Source: an uncultured Caulobacter sp.
Lineage (GTDB): Bacteria > Pseudomonadota > Alphaproteobacteria > Caulobacterales > Caulobacteraceae
DNA: 64,000 nt
Direction of reading: 5' to 3'
Assembly (NCBI RefSeq): GCF_947036865.1
Contig: NZ_CAMQSF010000004.1
Coordinates: 1-64,000 of the forward strand
Of the stretch, positions 17,068 through 24,579 are shown piece by piece (position 1 is the stretch's first letter; the number at the start of each line of letters is the position of its first letter). A program made the position numbers and the translations under genes. The notes under the pieces were generated by a model that was not told where the DNA came from, made no database searches, and saw only the letters and a program-made list of their open reading frames with translations.

Positions 17068-17910
17068 GTGAAATTCATCCGCTTTGGTGAGGTCGGCGCC
17101 GAGAAGCCCGGCGTGGTCGACGCCGACGGCGTGATCAGGGACCTTTCGGGCCACGTCTCCGACATTGACGGCGCGGCCTTGGCCAGGGGCGCCGATCTGG
17201 GGCTCGGCGCGCTGGATCTTTCCGCCCTGCCGGCGGTCGACGCGGCGACGCGGATCGGTCCCTGCGTGGGCGCGGTGGGCAAGTTCGTCTGTATCGGTCT
17301 CAACTATTCGGACCACGCCGCCGAGACCGGGGCGACGGTCCCGCCCGAACCCGTGGTGTTTCTGAAGGCGACCAGCGCCATCTGCGGGCCCAATGACGCC
17401 ATCGAGCGTCCCCGCGACTCGACCCGGCTCGACTGGGAGGTCGAGCTTGGCCTCGTCATCGGCAAAAGGGCGAAATACGTTTCCGAAGCCGAGGCGATGG
17501 ACCACCTGTTCGGCTATTGCGTGGTCAACGACGTCTCGGAGCGCGCGTTCCAGATGGACCGCCACGGCACCTGGGACAAGGGCAAGGGCTGCGACACCTT
17601 CGGCCCCATCGGCCCCTGGCTGGTCACGCGCGACGAGGTCGCCGATCCGTGCGCGCTGTCGATGTGGCTGGAGGTCAATGGCCGCCGCTTCCAGAACGGC
17701 TCCACCGCCACGATGATCTACAAGCCGGCCTTTCTGATCGCCTATGTTTCGCGCTTCATGACCCTGATGCCCGGCGATGTCATCTCGACCGGCACGCCGC
17801 CGGGCGTGGGCATGGGGCAAAAGCCGCCCGTCTGGCTACAGCCCGGCGACGTGGTCGAGCTGGGCATAGACGGCCTGGGACGGCAAAGGCAGCGGGTCGT
17901 TCAAGGCTAG
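17068..17910 (+). CDS. Fumarylacetoacetate-hydrolase-family protein
   Basis: A 280-residue FAH-fold enzyme; the family cleaves or isomerises beta-keto acid C-C bonds (for example 2-hydroxyhepta-2,4-diene-1,7-dioate isomerase, acylpyruvate hydrolase). Motifs are GKFVCIGLNYSDHAAE, the metal-binding DWEVELGLVIGK with its two Glu, VVNDVSERAFQ with the metal Asp, KGCDTFGPIGPW and the terminal STGTPPGVGMG. The GTG at 17068 is preceded by GAAAGGAAT and starts the homology (VKFIRFGEVG). The gap from the TBDR is 284 bases, mostly GC-rich, so separate transcription is possible. The keto-acid substrate is not evident. Confidence 0.88.
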   Translation: MKFIRFGEVGAEKPGVVDADGVIRDLSGHVSDIDGAALARGADLGLGALDLSALPAVDAATRIGPCVGAVGKFVCIGLNYSDHAAETGATVPPEPVVFLKATSAICGPNDAIERPRDSTRLDWEVELGLVIGKRAKYVSEAEAMDHLFGYCVVNDVSERAFQMDRHGTWDKGKGCDTFGPIGPWLVTRDEVADPCALSMWLEVNGRRFQNGSTATMIYKPAFLIAYVSRFMTLMPGDVISTGTPPGVGMGQKPPVWLQPGDVVELGIDGLGRQRQRVVQG

Positions 17911-17980
17911 CCTCGCGCGCGGAGCCTCGGCGAGCGGACCCTGTCATCGAACCGTTTTGCTGTTTGGTCATAGACAGCGC

Positions 17981-19255
17981 ATGGGGCAGGTCGAGCAGCA
18001 GGGTCGGGAGGCGGTCGATCGGCCAGGGCGATCCCCGAGAACCGCCTATGGCGCCGGGCACTTCGCGAAAAGTCTCGCCTGGACATTCACGGATCTCCTG
18101 CTCGCCTACTATGTGAACGTGCGCGTGGGGTTGCCCGCGCACGAGACGGGCTTGCTGCTGTTCCTGTCGATGGCCTACGGCGCCGTGCTCGACCCGATCG
18201 TGGCCTATCTGCTGCGGGGCGCCGAGGGGAGCCGCCGCCAGATCCTGCGGATTCAGTTCCTGGCCGGGCTGGTCACGGCGGCGGCCTTGGTGGCGGTGTT
18301 CCTGCCGCGCGACCAGGGGGCCTCGGCCTTCCTCCATCTCGTCCTGGCGCTGGGTCTCCTGCGCACCGGCTACGCGGTCTACGACGTGGCTCAGAACGCG
18401 CTCGTATCGCTGCTGCCCGCCGACGACGCCGACGCGCATCGCTACGTGGTCTTGCGCCAGACGCTCAGCGCCGTCGCCCGCATCTGCATCGCGGCGCTTT
18501 CCTTCCTGATCGTGGACAAGGGGGCCCCGTCCGGGCGGGAGGTGCTCCTGGCGGGCGCGATCGGCTTAATGATCGTCGCCACCGCCAGCTGGATCCTGGC
18601 CTATTCCGGATCCGCGCGCGAGGGGTCCGCCCGCGGCGCGGCGGTCGGCCTTCGCCTGCCGAAGGGCGCGCCCCGCCTGTTGCTCGCCGCCGCCGTTCAC
18701 GCGGGGCCGTTCAACATGACCGCGCGGATGCTGGCCTTCGTCGATCGCGGCGGACCGAGGGACCATACGGGCGCCTCGCTGATTTTCGCCCTGGTTCTCG
18801 GAACCCTGATCGGGCCGATCCTGATCGGCCGGTTCAGGGAGGACGTTCAGCGGCCTTGGGCGACTATGGCCTACACGACGCTCGGGGTGGCGGCGGGCGC
18901 GGCCTTCCTGGCGGCGCCGCGTTCGGGCGTTCCAGCGCTCCTGGCTTGCGCCGCCTATGGCGTCAGTCTCGGGGCGACCTTGACGATGTTCTGGCGGGGC
19001 ATGAGCGCGGCGATCCGGGAGCATGCGCGCCTGACCGGCGAACGCACCGACCTGGCCGCGTTCGCCACCCTGACGGCCGCGCTGAAACTGGCCGGGGCGG
19101 TGTTTGGCGGCGCGGTCGGTCTGGCCCTGGATGGGTTCCGGGCCGGGCATGCGACGACGTCCCTGGCCCTGGGGCTGGTCATGGCGATCGGCGGCGCGTG
19201 TTTCGTCATGCTCATCGCGCCCGTCGGGCGTCGCCCGGCGCCGAGGCGGGTTTAA
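17981..19255 (+). CDS. MFS transporter
   Basis: A roughly 424-residue polytopic membrane protein with about twelve hydrophobic helices. The first loop contains SMAYGAVLDPIVAYLLRGAEGSRRQ, reminiscent of the GPH/MFS loop 2-3 D-P motif, and DVAQNALVSLLPADDADAHRY resembles the helix-4/5 region of GPH-like proteins. No substrate is indicated. The ATG at 17981 is taken as start; a TTG at 17957 would extend it by 8 residues and neither has a good ribosome binding site. It precedes the ROK regulator by 57 bases and is probably linked with it and the next TBDR. Confidence 0.75.
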   Translation: MGQVEQQGREAVDRPGRSPRTAYGAGHFAKSLAWTFTDLLLAYYVNVRVGLPAHETGLLLFLSMAYGAVLDPIVAYLLRGAEGSRRQILRIQFLAGLVTAAALVAVFLPRDQGASAFLHLVLALGLLRTGYAVYDVAQNALVSLLPADDADAHRYVVLRQTLSAVARICIAALSFLIVDKGAPSGREVLLAGAIGLMIVATASWILAYSGSAREGSARGAAVGLRLPKGAPRLLLAAAVHAGPFNMTARMLAFVDRGGPRDHTGASLIFALVLGTLIGPILIGRFREDVQRPWATMAYTTLGVAAGAAFLAAPRSGVPALLACAAYGVSLGATLTMFWRGMSAAIREHARLTGERTDLAAFATLTAALKLAGAVFGGAVGLALDGFRAGHATTSLALGLVMAIGGACFVMLIAPVGRRPAPRRV

Positions 19256-19312
19256 TAGTTCACAGAAAAGAAATAACGGCTGGAGCTTTCAACGGCCCAG
19301 TCCGGAGCGCCC

Positions 19313-20461
19313 ATGCGGTCGTCGCCCGCCATCCACCTCTCCGAGGATCAGAAGCGTATCGTCTGGCGCCTGCGCACCGGCGGCGAAGCGTCGCGGACCC
19401 AGCTGGCGCGCGATCTGGGGATACACAACGGCGCCCTGACCCGGCTCAGCCGCGAGCTGATCGCGCTGGGCGTGGTCGAGGAGCAGGATCAGGACGAACG
19501 CCCGGCGCGAGGGCGACCGATCATGCCCCTGAAGATCTCCGACCGCGCCGGCTATGCCGCCGGCGCGACCGTGCACCCAGGCTGGCTTGAACTATCGCTG
19601 GTGAATTTCGCCGGCGAGGTGGTCGCGCGCGACATCGAGCCGATCGAAAGCGACGACCCCGCCGATTTCGCGGAAGCGGTCGGGCGGCGGCTGCGCGGCC
19701 TGGCCGTCAATCACAACATGCTGCGCTCGCGGTTCCTGGGCCTGGGCGTCGGCATCCCGGGGCCGGCGATCGTGGCGCGTCCGAACCACTGGTGGGCCGT
19801 GGACTGGCTGCGAGGTTGGCGTGACCTGGACCTCGCGGCGTTCCTGGGCGAACGGCTGGGTCTGCCCGTCTGGCTGCAGAACGACTCCAGCGCCGCCGCG
19901 CTCGCCGAGTACTACACCGGCAGCCTGATCCGGGTCTGCGACTCGGCGCTGGTGCTGTTCATCGGGCACGGCGTGGGGGGCGGCGTGATCGCCGGCCGGG
20001 AGATGTTCGTCGGCGAATACGGAAACGCCGGCGAGGTCGGGCGTCTCTATCCCGGGGGCGGAAAACCGCGCCCATCGGGGATCGATCTCCTGGCGACCCT
20101 GCGCGCCGCCGGGGCCGAGGTCTCGTCGTTGCTCGACGTCGAGGACTGCTTGCGCACCCATCCGGACGTGATCGCCGGATGGATCGACCGCGCCGCGACG
20201 CAGCTGGAGCTGGTGGTCAATGCGGGCCTGGCCTGGATGGACCCTGGCGCCGTGGTGATTTCCGGCGCGCTGCCGCTTCCGGTTCTGGAGGGCCTGTCGC
20301 GCCATCTGGAGCGCTCGGCCTGGACCTTCATGACGCCGGAGAATCCGCCGCATCTCTCGCCGCCCTTGGTCAAGGCCTCCAGCCTGGGCAGCAGCGCGGT
20401 GTCGATCGGCGCGGCGCTGCTGCCGATCCACGAAATCGGCCGCCCCGGGGCGAACGACTAG
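19313..20461 (+). CDS. ROK-family (NagC/XylR-type) repressor lacking zinc-site cysteines
   Basis: A 382-residue protein with an N-terminal winged helix (about residues 9-70: EASRTQLARDLGIHNGALTRLSREL) and a ROK sugar-kinase-like domain. Visible are GVGIPGP, LQNDSSAAALAEYYTG and GHGVGGGVIAGREMFVGEYGNAGE. The CxCGxxGC zinc motif that normally follows in ROK proteins is absent; the sequence runs GRLYPGGGKPRPSGID. The effector is probably a sugar or sugar derivative. It sits between an MFS gene and a TBDR gene and immediately precedes a perfect 9-bp inverted repeat that is the likely operator for the receptor gene. An imperfect TTCACAGAAAAGAA lies before its own start and may allow autoregulation. 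Confidence 0.88.
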   Translation: MRSSPAIHLSEDQKRIVWRLRTGGEASRTQLARDLGIHNGALTRLSRELIALGVVEEQDQDERPARGRPIMPLKISDRAGYAAGATVHPGWLELSLVNFAGEVVARDIEPIESDDPADFAEAVGRRLRGLAVNHNMLRSRFLGLGVGIPGPAIVARPNHWWAVDWLRGWRDLDLAAFLGERLGLPVWLQNDSSAAALAEYYTGSLIRVCDSALVLFIGHGVGGGVIAGREMFVGEYGNAGEVGRLYPGGGKPRPSGIDLLATLRAAGAEVSSLLDVEDCLRTHPDVIAGWIDRAATQLELVVNAGLAWMDPGAVVISGALPLPVLEGLSRHLERSAWTFMTPENPPHLSPPLVKASSLGSSAVSIGAALLPIHEIGRPGAND

Positions 20462-20465
20462 CCCG

Positions 20466-20487
20466 ATTTATTTCCATAGAAATAAAT
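20466..20487. promoter_or_regulatory. Probable ROK-repressor operator (perfect 9-bp inverted repeat)
   Basis: ATTTATTTC (20466-20474), spacer CATA, GAAATAAAT (20479-20487). It is AT-rich in a very GC-rich setting, just after the ROK gene and 75 bases before the TBDR start, the usual position for a local operator. Confidence 0.7.
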
Positions 20488-20561
20488 AAATATGTCGCCG
20501 TGGACCCTTACTCGCCCCGCCCAGGGCGCGGTCGGCGCATCAAAAAGCAGGGGGTCGGTTC

Positions 20562-23312
20562 ATGAAAAGCCATCTCGTTCACGGCGTCGCGATCTGCGCG
20601 CTTCTCGGCGCCGCGGCGCCGGCCTTGGCGCAGACGTCGAGCGAGCCGGCGGCGTCGGTCGACGCGGTCGTCGTCACCGGCATTCGTCGCGCCAACATCA
20701 AGGCGATCGACAGCAAGCTGAAGGCCAGCGGCGTCGTCGACGTCGTCAGCTCCAACGAAGTCCAGGCCCTCCCGGACCTGACCATCGTCGAGGCCCTGCG
20801 CCGCGTCCCGGGCCTGTCGGTCCTGCCGGCCACCGACAACGAGCACCCGCGTGACGAAGCCGCCACGCCGGTCATCCGGGGCCTTGGCCCGGCCTACAAC
20901 AACGTCACGATCGACGGCTCGCCGATCGCCTCGCCGGGCACGCCGAACGGCAACCTGGGCTCGATCGGCCGCGGCGTCCGCCTCGACATCCTGCCCTCGT
21001 CGATGATCAGCGAGATGGCGGTGACCAAGACCTTCACCGCCGACCTCGACCCCAACGCCGTGGGCGGCGCGATCGACCTGCGCACGCGAAGCGCCTTCGC
21101 CGGCGGCGGCAAGCCGTTCTTCACCTTCGAGCTCGCCGGCGGCGGCGCCAACGACCAGGGCCTGCCGCGCAAGCAGTCGCCGATCGGCGGCCGCGCGCAG
21201 ACCACCGGCAGCTTCACGTTCGGTCCGGACGGCAAGTACGGCCTGACCGCCTCGGCCAACTATCAGAAGCTGGACACCTTCACCGAGACCCACATGACCA
21301 CCGACACGGTGCATGCGGGCTTCTATAACGACGCCGGCGTCCTGCAGAGCGGCGAGAACCTGGGCAACGGGTTCGCCGTGCCGCAGCAGGACAAGTACTG
21401 GTACGTCCAGGACCGCCGCGCCCGCTACGGCCTAACCCTGAAGGGCGAGGCCAATTTCACCGACGCGCTCTACGGCTTCGTGACCGGCGGTCTCTACCGC
21501 TTCCAGGACACGATGGAGCGCAACGAGCTGATCCTCGACTCCAACCAGCGCGGGGTGGTGCTGAACCAGACCGCCACCAGCGGCCAATACGCCAAGGGCG
21601 ACGTCGAGGTCGGCTTCGAACACGCCAACATCATCACCAACACCCAGCTGATCCAGGCCGGGCTGGATTGGAAGATCGCCGACGATCAGGTGCTCAGCGC
21701 CCGCGGCGCGATCTCGCGCGCGACCTATCGCGAGCCGATCACGATGATCAAGTACATCACCAACGCCGCCTATGGCGCGCCGGGGACCAGCACCGGGGCC
21801 ACGGTTGTCCCGACCGCCGCCTACGCCTTCACCTACGACACCAGCCGGTTCAATCAGCGGTTCAACATGAACCCGGCGGCGTTCTACGATCTCACGGCCT
21901 ACCGGGCCTTCTACTACCGTCCGGACTACAAGCGCTCGGCCAGCGACAACATCTACAGCGGTCGTCTGGACTGGCGGAAGAACCAGGGCCGCGACGCGCG
22001 GGGCTGGGGCTTCGCGGCGGGCGCCAGCTACACGCAGGACACCCCCGAATACAACGTCTACCGGGTCGAGTACGGGCCCAACGCCAACGCGACCCCGTTC
22101 ACCCTGGCCACCGCGGCCGGTCCGGCGGGCGCGCCGCTGCGCTATTCCGACGGCCTGTTCCTGCTGACCCTGGATCCGGTGAAGGCCGCCGCCCAGTGGG
22201 AAGCCGCCCGCGCCGCCGGCGTCCTCAACCGCACCGACCAGAGCAACTTCAGCAACCAGGACAATTTCGAGCACCGCGAGCGGACGCTCGGCGCCTATGG
22301 CGTCGTCAACTACGCCACCGACAAGCTGAAGGCGCAATTCGGGCTGCACGAGGACTCCACCCGCCAGGACACCACCGGCCGCGCCCGCGTCGCGGGCGTG
22401 TGGACCAAGCTGGCGACCAAGTCGTCCTACGACTTCCTGCTGCCGTCGGCCCTGGTGACCTATGACATCACGCCGACCATCGACGTGCGTCTGGGCGCCA
22501 GCCAGACCATCGGCCGGCCCAGCTATGACAGCTACGCGGCCCGGACCGCGATCAACTTCACCCAGGCCACCGACAAGGGTAACCCCAACGCCACGGGCGT
22601 GAGCGTCACGGTCGGCAATCCCGACATCAAGCCGCGCCTGTCGACCAATCTCGACCTGGCGTTCGACTGGCGCCTGTCCAACCGCTACGGCGGGCTGGTG
22701 TCGGTCGCGGTGTTCGACAAGGACATCAAGGACGAGATCTTCAACGCCGCTTCGCAGGGCTTCACCTATGACGGCGTGACCTATGTCAACGCGGTGGTCA
22801 CCCGGCCGGTCAACGCCAGCAAGGCCTCGGTGCGCGGGGTCGAGGCGAACCTGATCGTCAACTCGTTGGAATGGATCCACCCCTGGCTGAAGAACGTCGG
22901 CGTCAGCGGCAATCTGAGCCAGCTGGACGGCGAGCTGAAGGTGCTGCGCTCGAACGGCGTCGGCCGCACGCTCGACCGCCTGACCGGCCAGCCCGACGAG
23001 ACCCGCAACGCGACGATCTTCTATAGCCACGCGGGTCTGGAGCTGCGGGCCGCCTATAACCACCAGGGCAGGGCGCTGCGCTCGATCACGCCCGACATCG
23101 CCTGGCAGGACCTCTACTGGGCTCCGCGCGATCAGGTGGACGCGCAAGCGACCTACGAAGTGCGTCCGGGCCTGACGGTCTACGGCCAGGCCAGCAACCT
23201 GACCCACACCCGCATGACCAGCCTGTATGGCCCGGGGAAGAACCTGCTGAAGGACACCTATTCGGTGCCGACGGTCTTCTGGCTGGGGGTGCGGTTCACG
23301 CCGCGCTTCTAG
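20562..23312 (+). CDS. TonB-dependent receptor
   Basis: A 916-residue outer-membrane receptor with signal peptide (MKSHLVHGVAICALLGAAAPALAQ), a TonB-box-like VDAVVVTGIRRA, plug motifs VVDVVSSNEVQALPDLTIVEALRRVPGL, TPVIRGLGPAYNNVTIDG, and TADLDPNAVGGAIDLRTRSAF, and a long barrel ending VPTVFWLGVRFTPRF. The plug is of the large carbohydrate/oligomer type abundant in Caulobacter (IRGLG…NNVTIDG…LDPNAVGGxIDLxT). Placed behind an MFS gene and a ROK repressor, it likely imports a sugar or glycoside. Three consecutive hairpins follow its stop codon. Confidence 0.92.
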   Translation: MKSHLVHGVAICALLGAAAPALAQTSSEPAASVDAVVVTGIRRANIKAIDSKLKASGVVDVVSSNEVQALPDLTIVEALRRVPGLSVLPATDNEHPRDEAATPVIRGLGPAYNNVTIDGSPIASPGTPNGNLGSIGRGVRLDILPSSMISEMAVTKTFTADLDPNAVGGAIDLRTRSAFAGGGKPFFTFELAGGGANDQGLPRKQSPIGGRAQTTGSFTFGPDGKYGLTASANYQKLDTFTETHMTTDTVHAGFYNDAGVLQSGENLGNGFAVPQQDKYWYVQDRRARYGLTLKGEANFTDALYGFVTGGLYRFQDTMERNELILDSNQRGVVLNQTATSGQYAKGDVEVGFEHANIITNTQLIQAGLDWKIADDQVLSARGAISRATYREPITMIKYITNAAYGAPGTSTGATVVPTAAYAFTYDTSRFNQRFNMNPAAFYDLTAYRAFYYRPDYKRSASDNIYSGRLDWRKNQGRDARGWGFAAGASYTQDTPEYNVYRVEYGPNANATPFTLATAAGPAGAPLRYSDGLFLLTLDPVKAAAQWEAARAAGVLNRTDQSNFSNQDNFEHRERTLGAYGVVNYATDKLKAQFGLHEDSTRQDTTGRARVAGVWTKLATKSSYDFLLPSALVTYDITPTIDVRLGASQTIGRPSYDSYAARTAINFTQATDKGNPNATGVSVTVGNPDIKPRLSTNLDLAFDWRLSNRYGGLVSVAVFDKDIKDEIFNAASQGFTYDGVTYVNAVVTRPVNASKASVRGVEANLIVNSLEWIHPWLKNVGVSGNLSQLDGELKVLRSNGVGRTLDRLTGQPDETRNATIFYSHAGLELRAAYNHQGRALRSITPDIAWQDLYWAPRDQVDAQATYEVRPGLTVYGQASNLTHTRMTSLYGPGKNLLKDTYSVPTVFWLGVRFTPRF

Positions 23313-23359
23313 AGCGTGATAGCCGAAAGCGTGAGCGGTTTCGGCGGCTAGCACGCTCT
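23311..23359 (+). terminator. Dispersed palindromic repeat acting as terminator-like hairpin
   Basis: Outer arms AGAGCGTG (23311-23318)/CACGCTCT (23352-23359) and inner arms GCCGAAA (23322-23328)/TTTCGGC (23339-23345). The wording AGAGCGTGAT…GCCGAAA…GTGAGCGGTTT is a dispersed intergenic palindrome I recognise from alphaproteobacterial genomes. It begins within the receptor stop codon (TAG 23310-23312). Confidence 0.75.
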
Positions 23360-23370
23360 AGCGAGCGACC

Positions 23371-23430
23371 GGCGCGCGGTCCGACCGCGCGCCCCGCGGA
23401 GCGACGTTTCACCCCCGAGCGTCGCTCCGC
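23371..23430. repeat. Two further tandem hairpins between TBDR and GDPD genes
   Basis: GGCGCGCGGT (23371-23380)/ACCGCGCGCC (23384-23393) with a 3-base loop, then GCGGAGCGACG (23396-23406)/CGTCGCTCCGC (23420-23430). With the preceding palindrome this makes three stems in 120 bases. Confidence 0.8.
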
Positions 23431-23469
23431 ATCCTTCCTCCAAATCTCGACGCCTCGGAGATGGCTGTC

Positions 23470-24429
23470 ATGCGCGAATCCACGGGCCGGCTTCTTGGGC
23501 TCCTCACGATGCTTATCGCCGGCGGTCTGGCCTCGACCGCGCAAGCCTCGCCCGCCGAGGCGCTGCGCAAGCTGAACGATCCGAACGGCGGCGTCTTCGT
23601 GGTGGCGCATCGCGGCTGCCACAATCCCGCGCCGTCGCGCGGTCTCTATGATCCGACCCCGGAGAACTCGCTTCAGGCCATGGATCGCTGCGTGGCGCTG
23701 GGCGTCGACATGGTCGAGACCGACGTCCGGCGCACCAAGGACGGCGTGCTGGTGATCATGCACGACGAGACGGTCAACCGCACCACCAACGGCGCTGGGC
23801 GGGTGGCGGACATGACCGTCGCGGAGTTCAAGCGCCTGCGCCTCAGGCAGAACTTCGGCGGCGCCATGTCGCCGATGCTGACCGACGAGGCGCCGTCGAC
23901 CTTGGACGAGTTCATGGCGCACGCGCGCGGCCGCATCATGCTGAACCTCGACATCAAGGAGCCGATCTACGCCGAAGTCGCCGCGGCGGTGACCAAGGCG
24001 GGGCTGGCCGACCAGATGCTGGTCAAGGCCGACGCGCTGCCCGACGCGCTCCCCCTGGTCGACCAGGCGCCCTATCGCGACACCCTGTTCATGCCGATGC
24101 TGAACACCCTGAGGACGGGGCCCGGCGCCGATCTCGCCGCGATCCTGAAGGCTCAAGCCTCGGGCCATCGGCGGATCTCCGCGGTCGAACTCGTCTTCCT
24201 GCGGCCGGAGAGCTTTCCGACGGTCAGCTTGGCGGCGCGCGAGGCCGGCGTCAGGCTCTGGAACAATACGCTGACGGCTGTCGGCGTGCTGGGCGTCGTC
24301 GGCTACGGCGGCGACCTCGACGCGCTCCGCGCGCCCGACCGCGTCTGGGGGCGGCAAATCCGGGCGGGGATCAGCGTCTTCCAGACGGACGAGCCCGCCG
24401 CGCTGCTGGATTATCTCGCCGCCGCGTGA
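23470..24429 (+). CDS. Secreted glycerophosphodiester phosphodiesterase
   Basis: A 319-residue GDPD-family enzyme that hydrolyses glycerophosphodiesters to sn-glycerol-3-phosphate and an alcohol, probably in the periplasm. A signal peptide (LLGLLTMLIAGGLASTAQA) is clear. Catalytic/metal motifs: AHRG (H47, R48), PENS (E65), ETD (E83, D85) and MHDE with H98. Length is normal. ATG 23470 is chosen because CGGAG sits 9 bases upstream; ATG 23461 three codons earlier lies directly against that sequence. It is followed by another secreted phosphoesterase, and glpD/glpK later in the window would use its product. Confidence 0.9.
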   Translation: MRESTGRLLGLLTMLIAGGLASTAQASPAEALRKLNDPNGGVFVVAHRGCHNPAPSRGLYDPTPENSLQAMDRCVALGVDMVETDVRRTKDGVLVIMHDETVNRTTNGAGRVADMTVAEFKRLRLRQNFGGAMSPMLTDEAPSTLDEFMAHARGRIMLNLDIKEPIYAEVAAAVTKAGLADQMLVKADALPDALPLVDQAPYRDTLFMPMLNTLRTGPGADLAAILKAQASGHRRISAVELVFLRPESFPTVSLAAREAGVRLWNNTLTAVGVLGVVGYGGDLDALRAPDRVWGRQIRAGISVFQTDEPAALLDYLAAA

Positions 24430-24529
24430 CCGAGATCGCCTGGCTGGACCGCGCCTCGATCTGATCGCCACCCGAAGCGGGGTGACGGCCATACCGGCGC
24501 GCGCTCGATGTCGGCCGGCCGACACAAGA

Positions 24530-24551
24530 TTGTCGCAAGCGCGCACTAGCG
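24530..24551 (+). promoter_or_regulatory. Sigma-73-like promoter for the YncE-phosphoesterase gene
   Basis: TTGTCGC (24530-24536) followed after 9 bases by CTAGCG (24546-24551) fits the Caulobacter housekeeping pattern TTGaCGS / GCTANAWC, 28 bases before the start codon. The box matches 14 of 21 positions without gaps to 42569-42589. Confidence 0.5.
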
Positions 24552-24579
24552 ATGCCGCGAGGGTAGGGGAGAGCGGGCT

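Noticed and set aside
24531-24551. Firm PhoB box before the phosphoesterase gene
   Set aside because: Only one half resembles TGTCA; the spacing and CTAG fit a housekeeping promoter better.
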